Made by a program: the position numbers and the translations under genes. The notes below the pieces were generated by a model that worked only from the letters and a program-made list of their open reading frames with translations, made no database searches and was not told the DNA's origin. Positions 56,271 through 64,000 of a stretch of DNA of 64,000 nucleotides are shown piece after piece. Numbering within the stretch: position 1 is the stretch's first letter; every line of letters begins with the position of its first letter. The stretch comes from Streptomyces nitrosporeus (GTDB taxonomy: Bacteria > Actinomycetota > Actinomycetes > Streptomycetales > Streptomycetaceae): NCBI RefSeq assembly GCF_008704555.1, contig NZ_CP023702.1, positions 6,680,001 through 6,744,000 on the forward strand, written 5' to 3'.

Positions 56271-57896
56271 GTGACGACCCCCGCCGCATCGGAGGACCCG
56301 GGAAACGGACATCGAGGACCCGGCGGGGGAGGGGGGAGCGGTCCGGGAGGCGGCCGGGGCCCGGACGGACACCACGACCGGGCCCGTGACCCCCGCGAGG
56401 AGGCGGCGGTACCGGGCGATTCCGGGACCGGCGTCGTCACGACGGCCGTACCCGCCCGGCTGGACCGGCTGCCGTGGTCGCGCTGGCACTGGATGATCGT
56501 CATCGGCCTCGGCACGGTGTGGATCCTGGACGGCCTCGAAGTGACGACGGTCGGCAACATCGCGAGCCGGCTGTCGGAGGAGGGCTCCGGTCTGGCCATC
56601 ACCTCCGCGCAGGTCACGGGAATCGCCGCCGCCCTCTACGTGGCGGGTGCCTGCTCGGGCGCGCTCTTCTTCGGATGGCTCACCGACCGGTTCGGCCGCA
56701 AGAAGCTGTTCATGGTGACGCTCGCGGTGTACCTCTGCGCGACGGCGATGACAGGCCTGTCCTTCAGCGCGTGGTGGTTCTTCCTCTTCCGCTTCCTCAC
56801 CGGCTTCGGTATCGGCGGGGAGTACGCGGCCATCAACTCCGCGATCGACGAACTGATCCCCTCGAAGTACCGGGGCCGGGTCGACCTCATCATCAACGGC
56901 AGTTACTGGCTGGGCGCGGTCGGCGGGGCGCTGCTGTCGATCGTCATGCTGAACACGGACTACTTCCCGAAGGACCTCGGCTGGCGGCTCACCTTCGCCC
57001 TCGGCGTCGTCTTCGGCCTCGTCATCCTGCTTGTACGACGGCACGTACCGGAAAGCCCGCGCTGGCAGTTCATCCACGGGCACGGCGAGGACGCCGACCG
57101 GCTCGTCGGCTCCGTGGAGCGGGAGATCGAGAAGGAGAAGAACGAGAAGCTCCCGCCCCCGGCCGGTGAGATCACGATCCACGAGCGCAAGAGCATCGGC
57201 TTCGGACTCATCGCGAAGACCGTCTTCCGCAGCTACCCCAAACGCGCGGTGCTCGGACTCTCCCTGTTCATCGGGCAGGCGTTCCTCTACAACGCGATCA
57301 CCTTCGGCTTCGGAGCCATCCTCACCACGTTCTTCGACGTCGAGAGCGGCCACACCGGGTACTACTTCGCGGTGATCGCGGCGGGCAACTTCATCGGCCC
57401 GCTCCTGCTCGGCAAGCTGTTCGACACGATCGGCCGGCGCGTCATGATCGCCGGTACGTACATCCTGCCGGGCATCCTGCTGTTCATCACGGCCTGGCTC
57501 TTCGACCGGGGCTCACTCACCGCCAACACTCTCACCGCGTGCTGGTGCGTCGTGCTGTTCTTCGCCTCGGCCGGGGCGAGCAGCGCCTACCTGACGGTCT
57601 CCGAGGTCTTCCCGATGGAGACCAGGGCCATGGCCATCGCCTTCTTCTACGCGATCGGTACGGCGGTCGGCGGGATCAGCGGCCCCCTCATCTTCGCCGA
57701 CCTCACCGAGTCGGGCGTCCCTGGCGACACCGCTCTCGCCTTCTGCATCGGCGCGGGTCTGATGTGCGCGGCGGGTGTCGTCGCGGCGTTCCTCGCGGTG
57801 GACGCGGAACAGCGCTCCCTGGAGGACATCGCCGAACCCCTTTCCCAGACGGAGAAGAGTGGCGGCCCGTCCCCTGCGGGAGGTGCGCCGGGGTGA
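56271..57896 (+). CDS. MFS transporter, sugar-porter-like
   Basis: A 541-residue permease with 12 predicted helices after a Gly-rich N-terminus of about 70 residues. Family motifs: GWLTDRFGRKK between helices 2 and 3, RFLTGFGIGGEYAAINSA, PSKYRGRVD and PESPRW. The second half has GKLFDTIGRR and ETRAMAIAFFYAIGTAVGG. Members import sugars, aromatic acids or other metabolites. The GTG at 56271 follows GAGGAGGT. A large inverted repeat follows the gene. Confidence 0.88.
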   Translation: MTTPAASEDPGNGHRGPGGGGGSGPGGGRGPDGHHDRARDPREEAAVPGDSGTGVVTTAVPARLDRLPWSRWHWMIVIGLGTVWILDGLEVTTVGNIASRLSEEGSGLAITSAQVTGIAAALYVAGACSGALFFGWLTDRFGRKKLFMVTLAVYLCATAMTGLSFSAWWFFLFRFLTGFGIGGEYAAINSAIDELIPSKYRGRVDLIINGSYWLGAVGGALLSIVMLNTDYFPKDLGWRLTFALGVVFGLVILLVRRHVPESPRWQFIHGHGEDADRLVGSVEREIEKEKNEKLPPPAGEITIHERKSIGFGLIAKTVFRSYPKRAVLGLSLFIGQAFLYNAITFGFGAILTTFFDVESGHTGYYFAVIAAGNFIGPLLLGKLFDTIGRRVMIAGTYILPGILLFITAWLFDRGSLTANTLTACWCVVLFFASAGASSAYLTVSEVFPMETRAMAIAFFYAIGTAVGGISGPLIFADLTESGVPGDTALAFCIGAGLMCAAGVVAAFLAVDAEQRSLEDIAEPLSQTEKSGGPSPAGGAPG

Positions 57897-57909
57897 GGCG
57901 CGGGGCCGG

Positions 57910-57988
57910 ACCGGAGGCGGCCCCCGGCGCCTTCGGCAGCGGGAAGGGCGCCCAGCGGTGCGGCCAGGGGCTCCGGGCCGCCTCCGGT
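57910..57988 (+). terminator. Inverted repeat downstream of the MFS gene
   Basis: A 14-bp perfect pair (ACCGGAGGCGGCCC at 57910-57923 and its complement at 57975-57988) separated by 51 nt lies just after the MFS stop and may form a terminator. Confidence 0.55.
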
Positions 57989-58106
57989 GCGCGTAACCAC
58001 CGCGTCCGCGTCCAGCCGGGAGCCCGCGCCGGAATCCGGTTGGCGGACCACGGCGACCGCTGCTACGTTCCCGGAGGCCGTGCGAGAGAACGAGGAGGTG
58101 GTACCC

Positions 58107-58295
58107 GTGAACGCAGTATCGACATGGGTGCTCCCTCCGGGGTCACGGCCGGACGGCAGGTCGTCCGGGAGCGCCGCTCTGAGCACTCCCGAAAGGCATG
58201 ACCATGCAGTTCACTTCCGAACAGCGCCTCGACGACGGCGTCCTCGCACGCGAATTCACCCTCGGCGAGATCCCCGGCACCCTGTGGACGCCTGA
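58107..58295 (+). CDS. Possible leader peptide upstream of the hydrolase gene
   Basis: A 62-codon frame starts with GTG at 58107 behind a very strong GAGGAGGTGGTACCC site. It begins VNAVSTWVLPPGSRPDGRSSG and overlaps the hydrolase start. Codon bias is weak at the 3' end. The region before the overlap may be a translated leader that controls the hydrolase, or a remnant of a gene whose 5' region was reused. I cannot tell which. Confidence 0.4.
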   Translation: MNAVSTWVLPPGSRPDGRSSGSAALSTPERHDHAVHFRTAPRRRRPRTRIHPRRDPRHPVDA

Positions 58296-58926
58296 GTCCG
58301 CCGCACCGGCTCCGCTGATCCTGATGGCCCACAACAACGGTCTGCCCAAGGCGGAACCCCGGCTCGTGGCCCGGGCCCGCTTCACCGCGCGGTGCGGTTA
58401 CGCGGTGGCTGCCATCGACGCCGCCGGGTGCGGCGGCCGGCCCCGTTCCGCCGCCGACGAGCGGGCCCGCGCCGAGCTGCGCCGGGCGATGCGGGCCGGG
58501 GAGCCGCTCGACGGGATCTTCGAGTCCTTCATCGGCCCGCTGGTCGAGAAGGCTGTCCCGGAATGGCGGACCACCCTGGACGCCCTCCTCTCACTGCCCG
58601 GGGTCGGCGGCCCGGTCGGGTACTCCGGGTGGATGGCTCTCGGTATCCGGCTGGCGGCGGTCGAGCCGCGTATCGCGGCCGCCGGTTTCTTCGCCGGGGG
58701 GTACGTGCCCCGCGCCCAGTGCGAGGAGGCCCGGCAGATCACCGTTCCGCTGCTGATGCTGCTGCAGTGGGACGACGAAGGGAACCCCCGTCAGCGGGCC
58801 CTGGACCTGTTCGACGCCTTCGACAGCAGGGAGAAGACGCTGCACGCCAACACGGGCGGCCACACCGGCACCCCGTGGTTCGAGGTGGAGGACGCGAACC
58901 GGTTCTTCGGCCGGCACCTGAAGTGA
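58204..58926 (+). CDS. Alpha/beta hydrolase family protein
   Basis: A 240-residue hydrolase with the early strand PLILMAHNNGLPK, a nucleophile elbow GYSGWMALG (Ser in place of GxSxG), an acid in LLQWDDEGNPRQ and a C-terminal histidine in GGHTGTPWFEVED. The dienelactone-hydrolase-like fold suggests esterase or similar activity, but the elbow is atypical. The ATG at 58204 is preferred because GAAAGG lies 7 bp upstream. The ATG at 58198 is too close to that site. Confidence 0.78.
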   Translation: MQFTSEQRLDDGVLAREFTLGEIPGTLWTPESAAPAPLILMAHNNGLPKAEPRLVARARFTARCGYAVAAIDAAGCGGRPRSAADERARAELRRAMRAGEPLDGIFESFIGPLVEKAVPEWRTTLDALLSLPGVGGPVGYSGWMALGIRLAAVEPRIAAAGFFAGGYVPRAQCEEARQITVPLLMLLQWDDEGNPRQRALDLFDAFDSREKTLHANTGGHTGTPWFEVEDANRFFGRHLK

Positions 58927-59398
58927 GTCCTCGGCCGGGACCCGGAGCTGGTCTTCGCCCGGGATCCGGGGCGGGACCGGGCCGTAAGGCCGGCAGCGGA
59001 CGGTGAGCGGCGCCGGGCGAGGTGCTGCTCGCCCGGGACGGGTCCCGGCTCCGCTCGGTCCGGTTCTCCGCACCGCGGGCCTCTGCCGAACCGGCGGGGG
59101 GCCGCGGTGCCCGATCGCGGGGACCGGGTTCCCGCGAGGGCGCCCACCCCGCTGTGCGACTGCACAAGGGACGGAGGTGACTGCCCGTCAGGTCCCGGCC
59201 GGTCTCGCTGTGGTCCGTGCCGTGGACGCAGAGCCGTGCCGGTCCTCGGGGGCGGTTTCCCTCCGGCAGGCCCTTGCCGGTGTCGTACCGTGACGGCTGA
59301 CGTTCTTTGCCCAAGGGGTGCGAGAGTATGCGGACCGGAGCAGGGTGAGGGCGGCACGGGCCGACCCCTGGAGTCCGTCCGTACTGCCTGGGAGAGTC
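58927..59398. other. Intergenic region between hydrolase and VOC genes
   Basis: This is 472 bp of GC-rich DNA with no recognised gene. It is slightly less GC-rich near 59290-59330, where the VOC promoter may lie. Confidence 0.4.
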
Positions 59399-59788
59399 AT
59401 GACAAGCAGGTTCACCGAGCTGGCCGTCGACTGCCACGACCCGGAGGGACTCGCGGCCTTCTGGTGCGCGGTCCTGGACTTCAAGGTGATCGACCGGGAC
59501 GAGGGAGCGGTGGAGATCGGCTCCTGGGTGCCGGCCGTCGAGGATGTCCGGGCCCGTCAGATGCCGCCCACCCTGCTGTTCATCCAGGTGCCCGAGGACA
59601 AGGCCGTGAAGAACCGGCTTCACCTCGACATCAGCCCGATCGACGGCAGCACCGAGGACGAGGTGGCCAGACTGCTCGGCCTCGGTGCCACCAGGGCGGA
59701 CGTGGGCCAGGGGCCGGGCCGGAGCTGGGTGGTCATGGCGGACCCGGAGGGCAACGAGTTCTGCGTCCTTCGCACCCTGGCGCCGTAG
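59399..59788 (+). CDS. VOC family (glyoxalase-like) protein
   Basis: A 129-residue VOC protein with the same framework as the two VOC genes near 22 kb (RFTELAVDCHDPEGLAAFWCAVL, KNRLHLDISPID and ADPEGNEFCVLRTL). Metal ligands are incomplete in this subgroup, so chemistry is uncertain. The ATG at 59399 gives the family length. Neighbours give no hint of its substrate. Confidence 0.85.
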   Translation: MTSRFTELAVDCHDPEGLAAFWCAVLDFKVIDRDEGAVEIGSWVPAVEDVRARQMPPTLLFIQVPEDKAVKNRLHLDISPIDGSTEDEVARLLGLGATRADVGQGPGRSWVVMADPEGNEFCVLRTLAP

Positions 59789-60217
59789 GACCGGGGCGCG
59801 GTTCTCCGGTGAGCCGGCCGGTGCGTTCCGGGCTGCTCGCAAGCGTCTGACCGGACAGGCCGTGGAGGGGCCCGGTAACGGGTCCTCGCCACCGCCCCGG
59901 CCAGGTGGCCCCGGGCCGCTCCCGTGCCGCCGCAGGACCGGGGCACACGCATCACGCGGGCGCGACACGCACGGCAGCCGGTGCCGGCGCTCCCTGCGCC
60001 CGCCCCGCCGGCTTCCGCTCCCGGCGTCCCGTCGGCGGCACGGAAGCCGTAGCCCGGTGCGGCCGGGACTCCCGAGAGCGCTCGCGCGCCGCCCGATCCG
60101 GCCGAACCTCAACGCCCGCGGACATGGGGCGGCCCACGCGACACCTCCCTGACCGGCGCCGCCCCGGACGGAACGGTGCCGCGCCACCATGGGCAAGACC
60201 CTCGTCCGCCGTACCGT
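59789..60217. other. Intergenic region before the DUF305 remnant
   Basis: This is 429 bp of GC-rich DNA without a gene I can support. Its open frames continue into the DUF305 pseudogene. Confidence 0.4.
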
Positions 60218-60605
60218 CCCGTCGCCGCCAGGGCGGAGTCCGCCGGGGCCGAGAAGCTCGCGGCCGGGATCAAGGAGGCGCAGGACCCGGAGACGGGGCC
60301 CCGTCGGCTTGGCCGGTCTCGTGGGGTGAGGGGGTGCCCTCCGAGGGGGCCGCGGACCACCCCGCGCACGGCATGGGCGGCATGATGGCGGCGGAGGACG
60401 TGGACGGCCTGGGAAAGGCGTCCGGCAAGGCGTTCGGCACCGCCTTCACGCAGATGAGGACCGGGCACCACAAGGGTGCGGTGGAGATGGCGAAGAGGGA
60501 GAAGGCCGACGGCGCCCCTCCGGCGCCAAGAAGACGGCGGGTGCCGCCATCGCCTCCCGGACGGCCGGGACCACCCGGAAGAACAGCCTCCTCGGCAAGA
60601 GCTGA
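60218..60605 (+). pseudogene. DUF305 family pseudogene with two frameshifts
   Basis: Pieces of a DUF305 protein appear in three frames in order: AGAEKLAAGIKEAQDPETG, then GMGGMMAAEDVDGLGKASGK with TGHHKGAVEMAKREKADG, then AKKTAGAAIASRTAGTTRKN ending NSLLGKS and a stop at 60605. Intact relatives join these in one frame. Two shifts, near 60300-60330 and near 60515-60525, break the gene, and the 5' end is missing or unrecognisable. DUF305 proteins are often found with copper genes, as here. Confidence 0.75.
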
Positions 60606-60694
60606 CCCGCCTGCCATCAGGGCCGTACGTGCGGGCCTGCGTGTACGGCCCTGTCGTGTCCCCTTCCTCTCCTCCCTCTCCTCATCCTCGCGGA

Positions 60695-60711
60695 ATACCC
60701 CAGGGGGGTAT
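60695..60711. promoter_or_regulatory. CsoR-type copper operator
   Basis: ATACCCC-AGG-GGGGTAT forms a perfect 7-bp inverted repeat with a 3-bp spacer. It matches the GC-tract dyad bound by CsoR copper sensors in Streptomyces, and lies 54 bp upstream of the DUF4396 gene. Confidence 0.8.
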
Positions 60712-60764
60712 ATGGTTTCCGGTGTGGACCTCGCAGAGGCGGATCACTCCGGACGGACAAGGGG

Positions 60765-61295
60765 ATGACGGTCATGGATCACAGCGCACACCACGCCGGC
60801 ACCACGCACGACCACGACGCGCACCGGACACCCGGAGCCCACGGCGGCCACCACATGGGCGGGGTCACGTGGAGGACCGCCATGAAGGCGACGCTGCACT
60901 GCCTGACCGGGTGCGCCATCGGTGAGATCCTCGGCATGGCGATCGGCACGGCCCTGCTGTGGGGCAACGTCCCGACCATGATTCTGGCCATCGTGCTGGC
61001 CTTCGTGTTCGGCTACTCGCTGACCCTGTTCGCGGTCCGTAAGGCGGGCTTGGGCCTCAAGGCCGCGATCAAGGTGGCGCTGGCCGCCGACACCGTCTCC
61101 ATCGTCGTCATGGAACTGGTCGACAACGGGATCATCGCCCTGGTCCCCGGGGCGATGGACGCGCACCTGGACGAGGCCCTGTTCTGGACGTCCCTGCTGG
61201 GGGGTTTCGTGATCGCCTTCCTGCTGACGACCCCGGTGAACAAGTGGATGATCGGCCGCGGCAAGGGTCACGCGGTCGTCCACGCCTACCACTGA
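60765..61295 (+). CDS. DUF4396 family membrane protein with His-rich N-terminus
   Basis: A 176-residue protein. The first 35 residues hold many histidines (MDHSAHHAGTTHDHDAHRT), followed by four predicted helices with HCLTGCAIGEILGMAIG and TTPVNKWMIGRGKG, matching DUF4396. The His-rich tail suggests metal binding. The upstream CsoR-type operator indicates copper induction. The ATG at 60765 or 60774 may be used. Relatives are often linked to copper resistance, but no transport role is proven. Confidence 0.85.
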   Translation: MTVMDHSAHHAGTTHDHDAHRTPGAHGGHHMGGVTWRTAMKATLHCLTGCAIGEILGMAIGTALLWGNVPTMILAIVLAFVFGYSLTLFAVRKAGLGLKAAIKVALAADTVSIVVMELVDNGIIALVPGAMDAHLDEALFWTSLLGGFVIAFLLTTPVNKWMIGRGKGHAVVHAYH

Positions 61296-61357
61296 CTCCG
61301 AGCGGTTGAAGCTGCCCGGCTGCCCTGCTGCCCGGCCGTCCGAGCCGATGTGCCGCC

Positions 61358-61389
61358 CGCGTTAACGCGTTGCCAACTAGTTTGCTAGG
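61358..61389. promoter_or_regulatory. Palindromes upstream of the EACC1 gene
   Basis: The perfect palindrome CGCGTTAACGCG (61358-61369) is followed by AACTAGTT (61375-61382) and CTAG-TTTG-CTAG (61377-61388). The patch is AT-rich against its surroundings and ends 49 bp before the EACC1 start. It probably holds a regulated promoter for the module. Confidence 0.5.
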
Positions 61390-61438
61390 GCGGACAGTTG
61401 GGAAGCATGCGCTGCGTTGCGTCTGGAGGGCAGCAGAG

Positions 61439-62026
61439 ATGAGAGTGACACTGTCCGTCGATGTCGGGGACAAAGACGTGGACGGAGCCCACGACGACCT
61501 CTACCAATGGCTCCGTCAGGACCCGGACCTGCGTGCGTTCGTCCGCCGTGAGTATCCCGCCGCCCCGCCGGACGGGGCCATGGGCGCCCTGGGGGAGCTG
61601 ATCTCGCTGCTGCTGGCCCCCGGCGGTCCGACGGCGGCCGTGGGCGCGGCCGTCGTGGTGTGGCTCCAGGGACGCCGGGGCAGCCAGACGGTCACCCTCA
61701 CCCTGCCGGACGGCACCCAGGTCGTGGTCTCCTCCGAGAAGGTGCGCGGGCTGACCGCCGAAGGCACCAGCGAGCTGGCCGAGCGGGTCGCCGCGGCGCT
61801 CCGGCAGGAGCGGGACCCCCGCCCGGTGCCGGGAACGCGCGGGGCGGAAGGGCCGGAGGAGGCGCAGGACGCCCGGGATGCAGAGAGGGCCCGGGAGGCA
61901 GAAGGGGACCGGGGCGCGGAGCGGGCCCGAGAGCCGGAGGGGTCCCAGGGGGCAGGTGGAATCCGGATGCCGGGAGGCGCCCCGCAGGGCACGGGGCGCG
62001 CCGGCCCGTCCGGAGAAGCGGGCTGA
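61439..62026 (+). CDS. EACC1-type effector-associated protein
   Basis: A 195-residue protein. Residues 1-115 match the effector-associated constant component EACC1: MRVTLSVDVGDKDVDGAHDD, LYQWLRQDPDLRAFV, a hydrophobic Gly/Ala-rich segment and TLTLPDGTQVVVSSEKV. The remaining 80 residues are a low-complexity Glu/Ala/Arg/Gly tail. EACC1 proteins are encoded next to caspase-like and STAND NTPase effectors in predicted conflict systems of multicellular bacteria. The gene stops 2 bp before the caspase-nSTAND gene, so they are co-translated. Confidence 0.75.
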   Translation: MRVTLSVDVGDKDVDGAHDDLYQWLRQDPDLRAFVRREYPAAPPDGAMGALGELISLLLAPGGPTAAVGAAVVVWLQGRRGSQTVTLTLPDGTQVVVSSEKVRGLTAEGTSELAERVAAALRQERDPRPVPGTRGAEGPEEAQDARDAERAREAEGDRGAERAREPEGSQGAGGIRMPGGAPQGTGRAGPSGEAG

Positions 62027-62028
62027 CC

Positions 62029-64000
62029 GTGTTACCGGGAGACGCGAAGGACCTGCCGGCGAGAGCGGATCTGACGGCACCCGGCTGCCACGCGCTGGTG
62101 GTCGGGGCAGCCGCTCACCCGGGAGAACTGCTGCCCGCTCTGCCGTCCGCTCTCCGGTCGGCCCAGGACGTGGCCGAGACCCTCAGTACGGTGTGCGGCA
62201 TGGGCGACCGGGTCACGCTGCTGACCGATCCGGCCTCGCCGGGCGACGTCCTGGAAGCGCTGACGACGGTCATCGCCCGGGCCGAGCCCACCGAGCAGCG
62301 GTACGAGCGCGGAACCGTCCTCCTCTACTTCGTCGGGCACGGGCTGCGAGGGCCCGGCCGACAGCTGTACCTGGCCACGGCGAGGACCAGGTCCCTGACC
62401 GACACGGCGCACTCCGTCCCCTACACGGAGATCGAGCGCTACCTGAGCGACGCCGCCGCCGACCCGGTGGTGATCCTCGACTGCTGTTTCGCCGGGAACG
62501 CCCAGGAGCCCGCCCGGCCGGCCGCCGCCGACCCGTTCGCCGGTGCCCGGCCCACCGGCAGCTACCTGCTCGCCTCGGCGATGCGCAACGCCTTGGCGTA
62601 CGCCCCGCCGGACGCGGAGCACACCCTCTTCAGCGGCCACCTGCTCGCCCTGCTGAGGGAAGGCGATGCCGGCGGCCCGAAGTGGCTGACGCTGGGCGGC
62701 GTCTACCGGCTGCTCGACCAGCGGCTCCAGGGCAGCGCCGCCCGCCCCTACGGCGGTGGTACCGCGCGCATGAGCGAGCTGGCCCTCACCGTGAACCGGC
62801 GGTACGAGCCGCTGCCGGACCCGCACACCGCGCAGCGGGCGGCCGACGTCCCGGACCCCGACGCCGTCTGCCCCTACCCCGGCATCCTCCCCTTCCTCCC
62901 CGAGCAGCACCGGCTCTTCTTCGGCCGTGAGGAACTGACCCGGGAACTGCTGCACCGCGTCCGGCAGGCGCGACCCGGCGAACCGGTGGTCCTGGTGGGA
63001 CCGTCGGGAGTCGGCAAGTCCTCACTCCTGAGGGCAGGGCTCGCCGTGGTCGCGGAACAGGCAGGTCTCGGTCCTGTGCGACTGGTGCCGGCGCCGGGTG
63101 ACAGACCCTTCCGCAGGCTCACCGAGGAGTGGGCGGCGGCGGTGGGCAGGACGCCTTCCGACGTCGTACGGGATCTGGAGCGCGCGCGCTTCAGCCGGCC
63201 CGCGGAGCCGGGGGACGGGACCGGGGCCGGGCGGGCGCCGGGGCTCCTCGTCATCGACCAGCTCGAGGAGTACTTCACGCTCTGCCAGGACGAGGCCGAA
63301 CGCGGGCGGTTCGCCGCCGCCCTCACCGCGGGAGCGGACGAGGAGCAGAGCGCGGGCGCGGCGGCGGGTCCGCGTATCGTCCTGGCGCTGCGTGCCGACT
63401 ACTACGGCGATGCCCTGAGCGACCCCCGTCTGGCATCCGTCGTGCGGGCCGGCCACTTCGCCGTGCCCGCGCTGACCGACGAGGAGGTGGAGGCCGCGAT
63501 CGTGCGCCCGGCGGAGCACGCCGGCCTGCGCTGGGAGGAAGGCGTCCCACAGCTCCTGCGGCGCGATGTGAACGAGGAGCGGCGCACCACGGGCGACGCG
63601 GCGGCGCTGCCCTTCCTCGCCTACGCCCTGCCCGAGATCTGGCTGAGGCGCCGTGGGCCGACTCTGACGTACGCCGGGTACGCGGCCGTCGGAGGCATAC
63701 GGGGCGCGGTGGCCACGGCCGCCGACAGGATCCACGATTCCCTCGACGACACCGGCCGTGCGGCTCTGCGGAGCCTCCTGCTGGCCATGGTCCACGTCGC
63801 CGACGGCGAGGGGCGGCTGGTCCGCCGCCGGGTGCTCCCCGTGGAGTCGGCCGGGAAGGAGGACCTGCTGCGCCGGCTCGCGGACGCCCGTCTGGTCGTC
63901 GTGGACGAGGAGGGCGGGGCGCAGCTCGGCCACGACTCGCTGCTGCACGCGTGGTCGAGGCTGAGCGGCTGGATCGACGAGGTACGGGACGATCTGCTGA
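62029..64000 (+). CDS. Caspase-nSTAND NTPase protein, 5' part (runs off the window)
   Basis: At least 657 residues, open at the window end. Residues 20-250 form a caspase-like domain with the catalytic His in YFVGHG (H104) and Cys in LDCCFAG (C153). Residues 290-657 are an nSTAND-type P-loop NTPase with Walker A GPSGVGKSS (324-332), Walker B VIDQLEEYF (D410) and a downstream DYYGDAL/PLAHD-like helical segment (GHDSLLHAW). Usually WD40 or similar repeats follow. The second codon is TTA. It is predicted to sense a threat and activate the protease. Confidence 0.82.
   Translation, partial: MLPGDAKDLPARADLTAPGCHALVVGAAAHPGELLPALPSALRSAQDVAETLSTVCGMGDRVTLLTDPASPGDVLEALTTVIARAEPTEQRYERGTVLLYFVGHGLRGPGRQLYLATARTRSLTDTAHSVPYTEIERYLSDAAADPVVILDCCFAGNAQEPARPAAADPFAGARPTGSYLLASAMRNALAYAPPDAEHTLFSGHLLALLREGDAGGPKWLTLGGVYRLLDQRLQGSAARPYGGGTARMSELALTVNRRYEPLPDPHTAQRAADVPDPDAVCPYPGILPFLPEQHRLFFGREELTRELLHRVRQARPGEPVVLVGPSGVGKSSLLRAGLAVVAEQAGLGPVRLVPAPGDRPFRRLTEEWAAAVGRTPSDVVRDLERARFSRPAEPGDGTGAGRAPGLLVIDQLEEYFTLCQDEAERGRFAAALTAGADEEQSAGAAAGPRIVLALRADYYGDALSDPRLASVVRAGHFAVPALTDEEVEAAIVRPAEHAGLRWEEGVPQLLRRDVNEERRTTGDAAALPFLAYALPEIWLRRRGPTLTYAGYAAVGGIRGAVATAADRIHDSLDDTGRAALRSLLLAMVHVADGEGRLVRRRVLPVESAGKEDLLRRLADARLVVVDEEGGAQLGHDSLLHAWSRLSGWIDEVRDDLL

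Overview
The window is a chromosomal segment of a Streptomyces-type actinomycete. It has very high GC, GTG starts and GGAGG ribosome-binding sites, a Streptomyces-style rRNA operon end, a gcvP glycine riboswitch, F420-dependent oxidoreductase families, and small DUF families (DUF5999, DUF5133, DUF6480) that I know mainly from Streptomyces. Coordinates were read by hand. Start codons were chosen from ribosome-binding sites and family lengths, so some may be off by a few codons.

Region 1 (1-1800) is the 3' half of a 23S rRNA gene, a 5S rRNA gene and a terminator. Region 2 (1980-15990) is a housekeeping block. It holds a CDP-alcohol cardiolipin-synthase-type enzyme, a sugar-nucleotide pyrophosphorylase fused to a degenerate phosphomannomutase-like domain, DUF881/small basic protein/DUF881, GarA-like FHA protein, FtsR-like MerR, bifunctional nuclease, a second MerR, DNA polymerase IV, a PRC-barrel protein and riboswitch-controlled gcvP. 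The order matches the mycobacterial Rv1822-Rv1832 neighbourhood (without gcvH), linking central metabolism sensing, division control and glycine cleavage.

Region 3 (16000-36500) is accessory and mosaic. It contains a glutamate-cysteine ligase-like protein, a CPBP protease, PhzF, DinB-superfamily and VOC proteins, an aminoglycoside-phosphotransferase-like protein, a GNAT gene that has lost its stop, a PadR repressor with a palindromic operator, a Clp N-domain protein, an IS110-family insertion sequence, two EamA exporters, a MocR regulator with a probable leaderless transcript, two PPOX proteins and a secreted GDSL hydrolase. A 162-bp MITE-like element lies at 18996-19157.

Region 4 (36769-45743) is a minus-strand catabolic operon divergent from a LysR regulator. 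It encodes two fumarylacetoacetate-hydrolase-family proteins, a cyclase, an FAD monooxygenase, an ACMSD-like amidohydrolase, an extradiol dioxygenase and two SDRs. The last SDR has lost its motifs and carries a ten-copy pentapeptide insert. The parts fit oxidative opening of an aromatic or heteroaromatic ring, but I cannot name the substrate.

Region 5 (45800-61300) is mixed accessory DNA with a metal-homeostasis flavour. It has a Cys-rich copper-storage protein, an ArsR sensor with a CzrA-type site divergent from a P1B-4 metal ATPase, a DUF305 pseudogene with two frameshifts, and a His-rich DUF4396 membrane protein behind a perfect CsoR-type operator.

Region 6 (61439-64000) is the most striking. 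It is the start of a predicted biological-conflict module: an EACC1-type small protein followed 2 bp later by a caspase-nSTAND protein that runs off the window. The second codon of that protein is the rare TTA, suggesting bldA-dependent expression.
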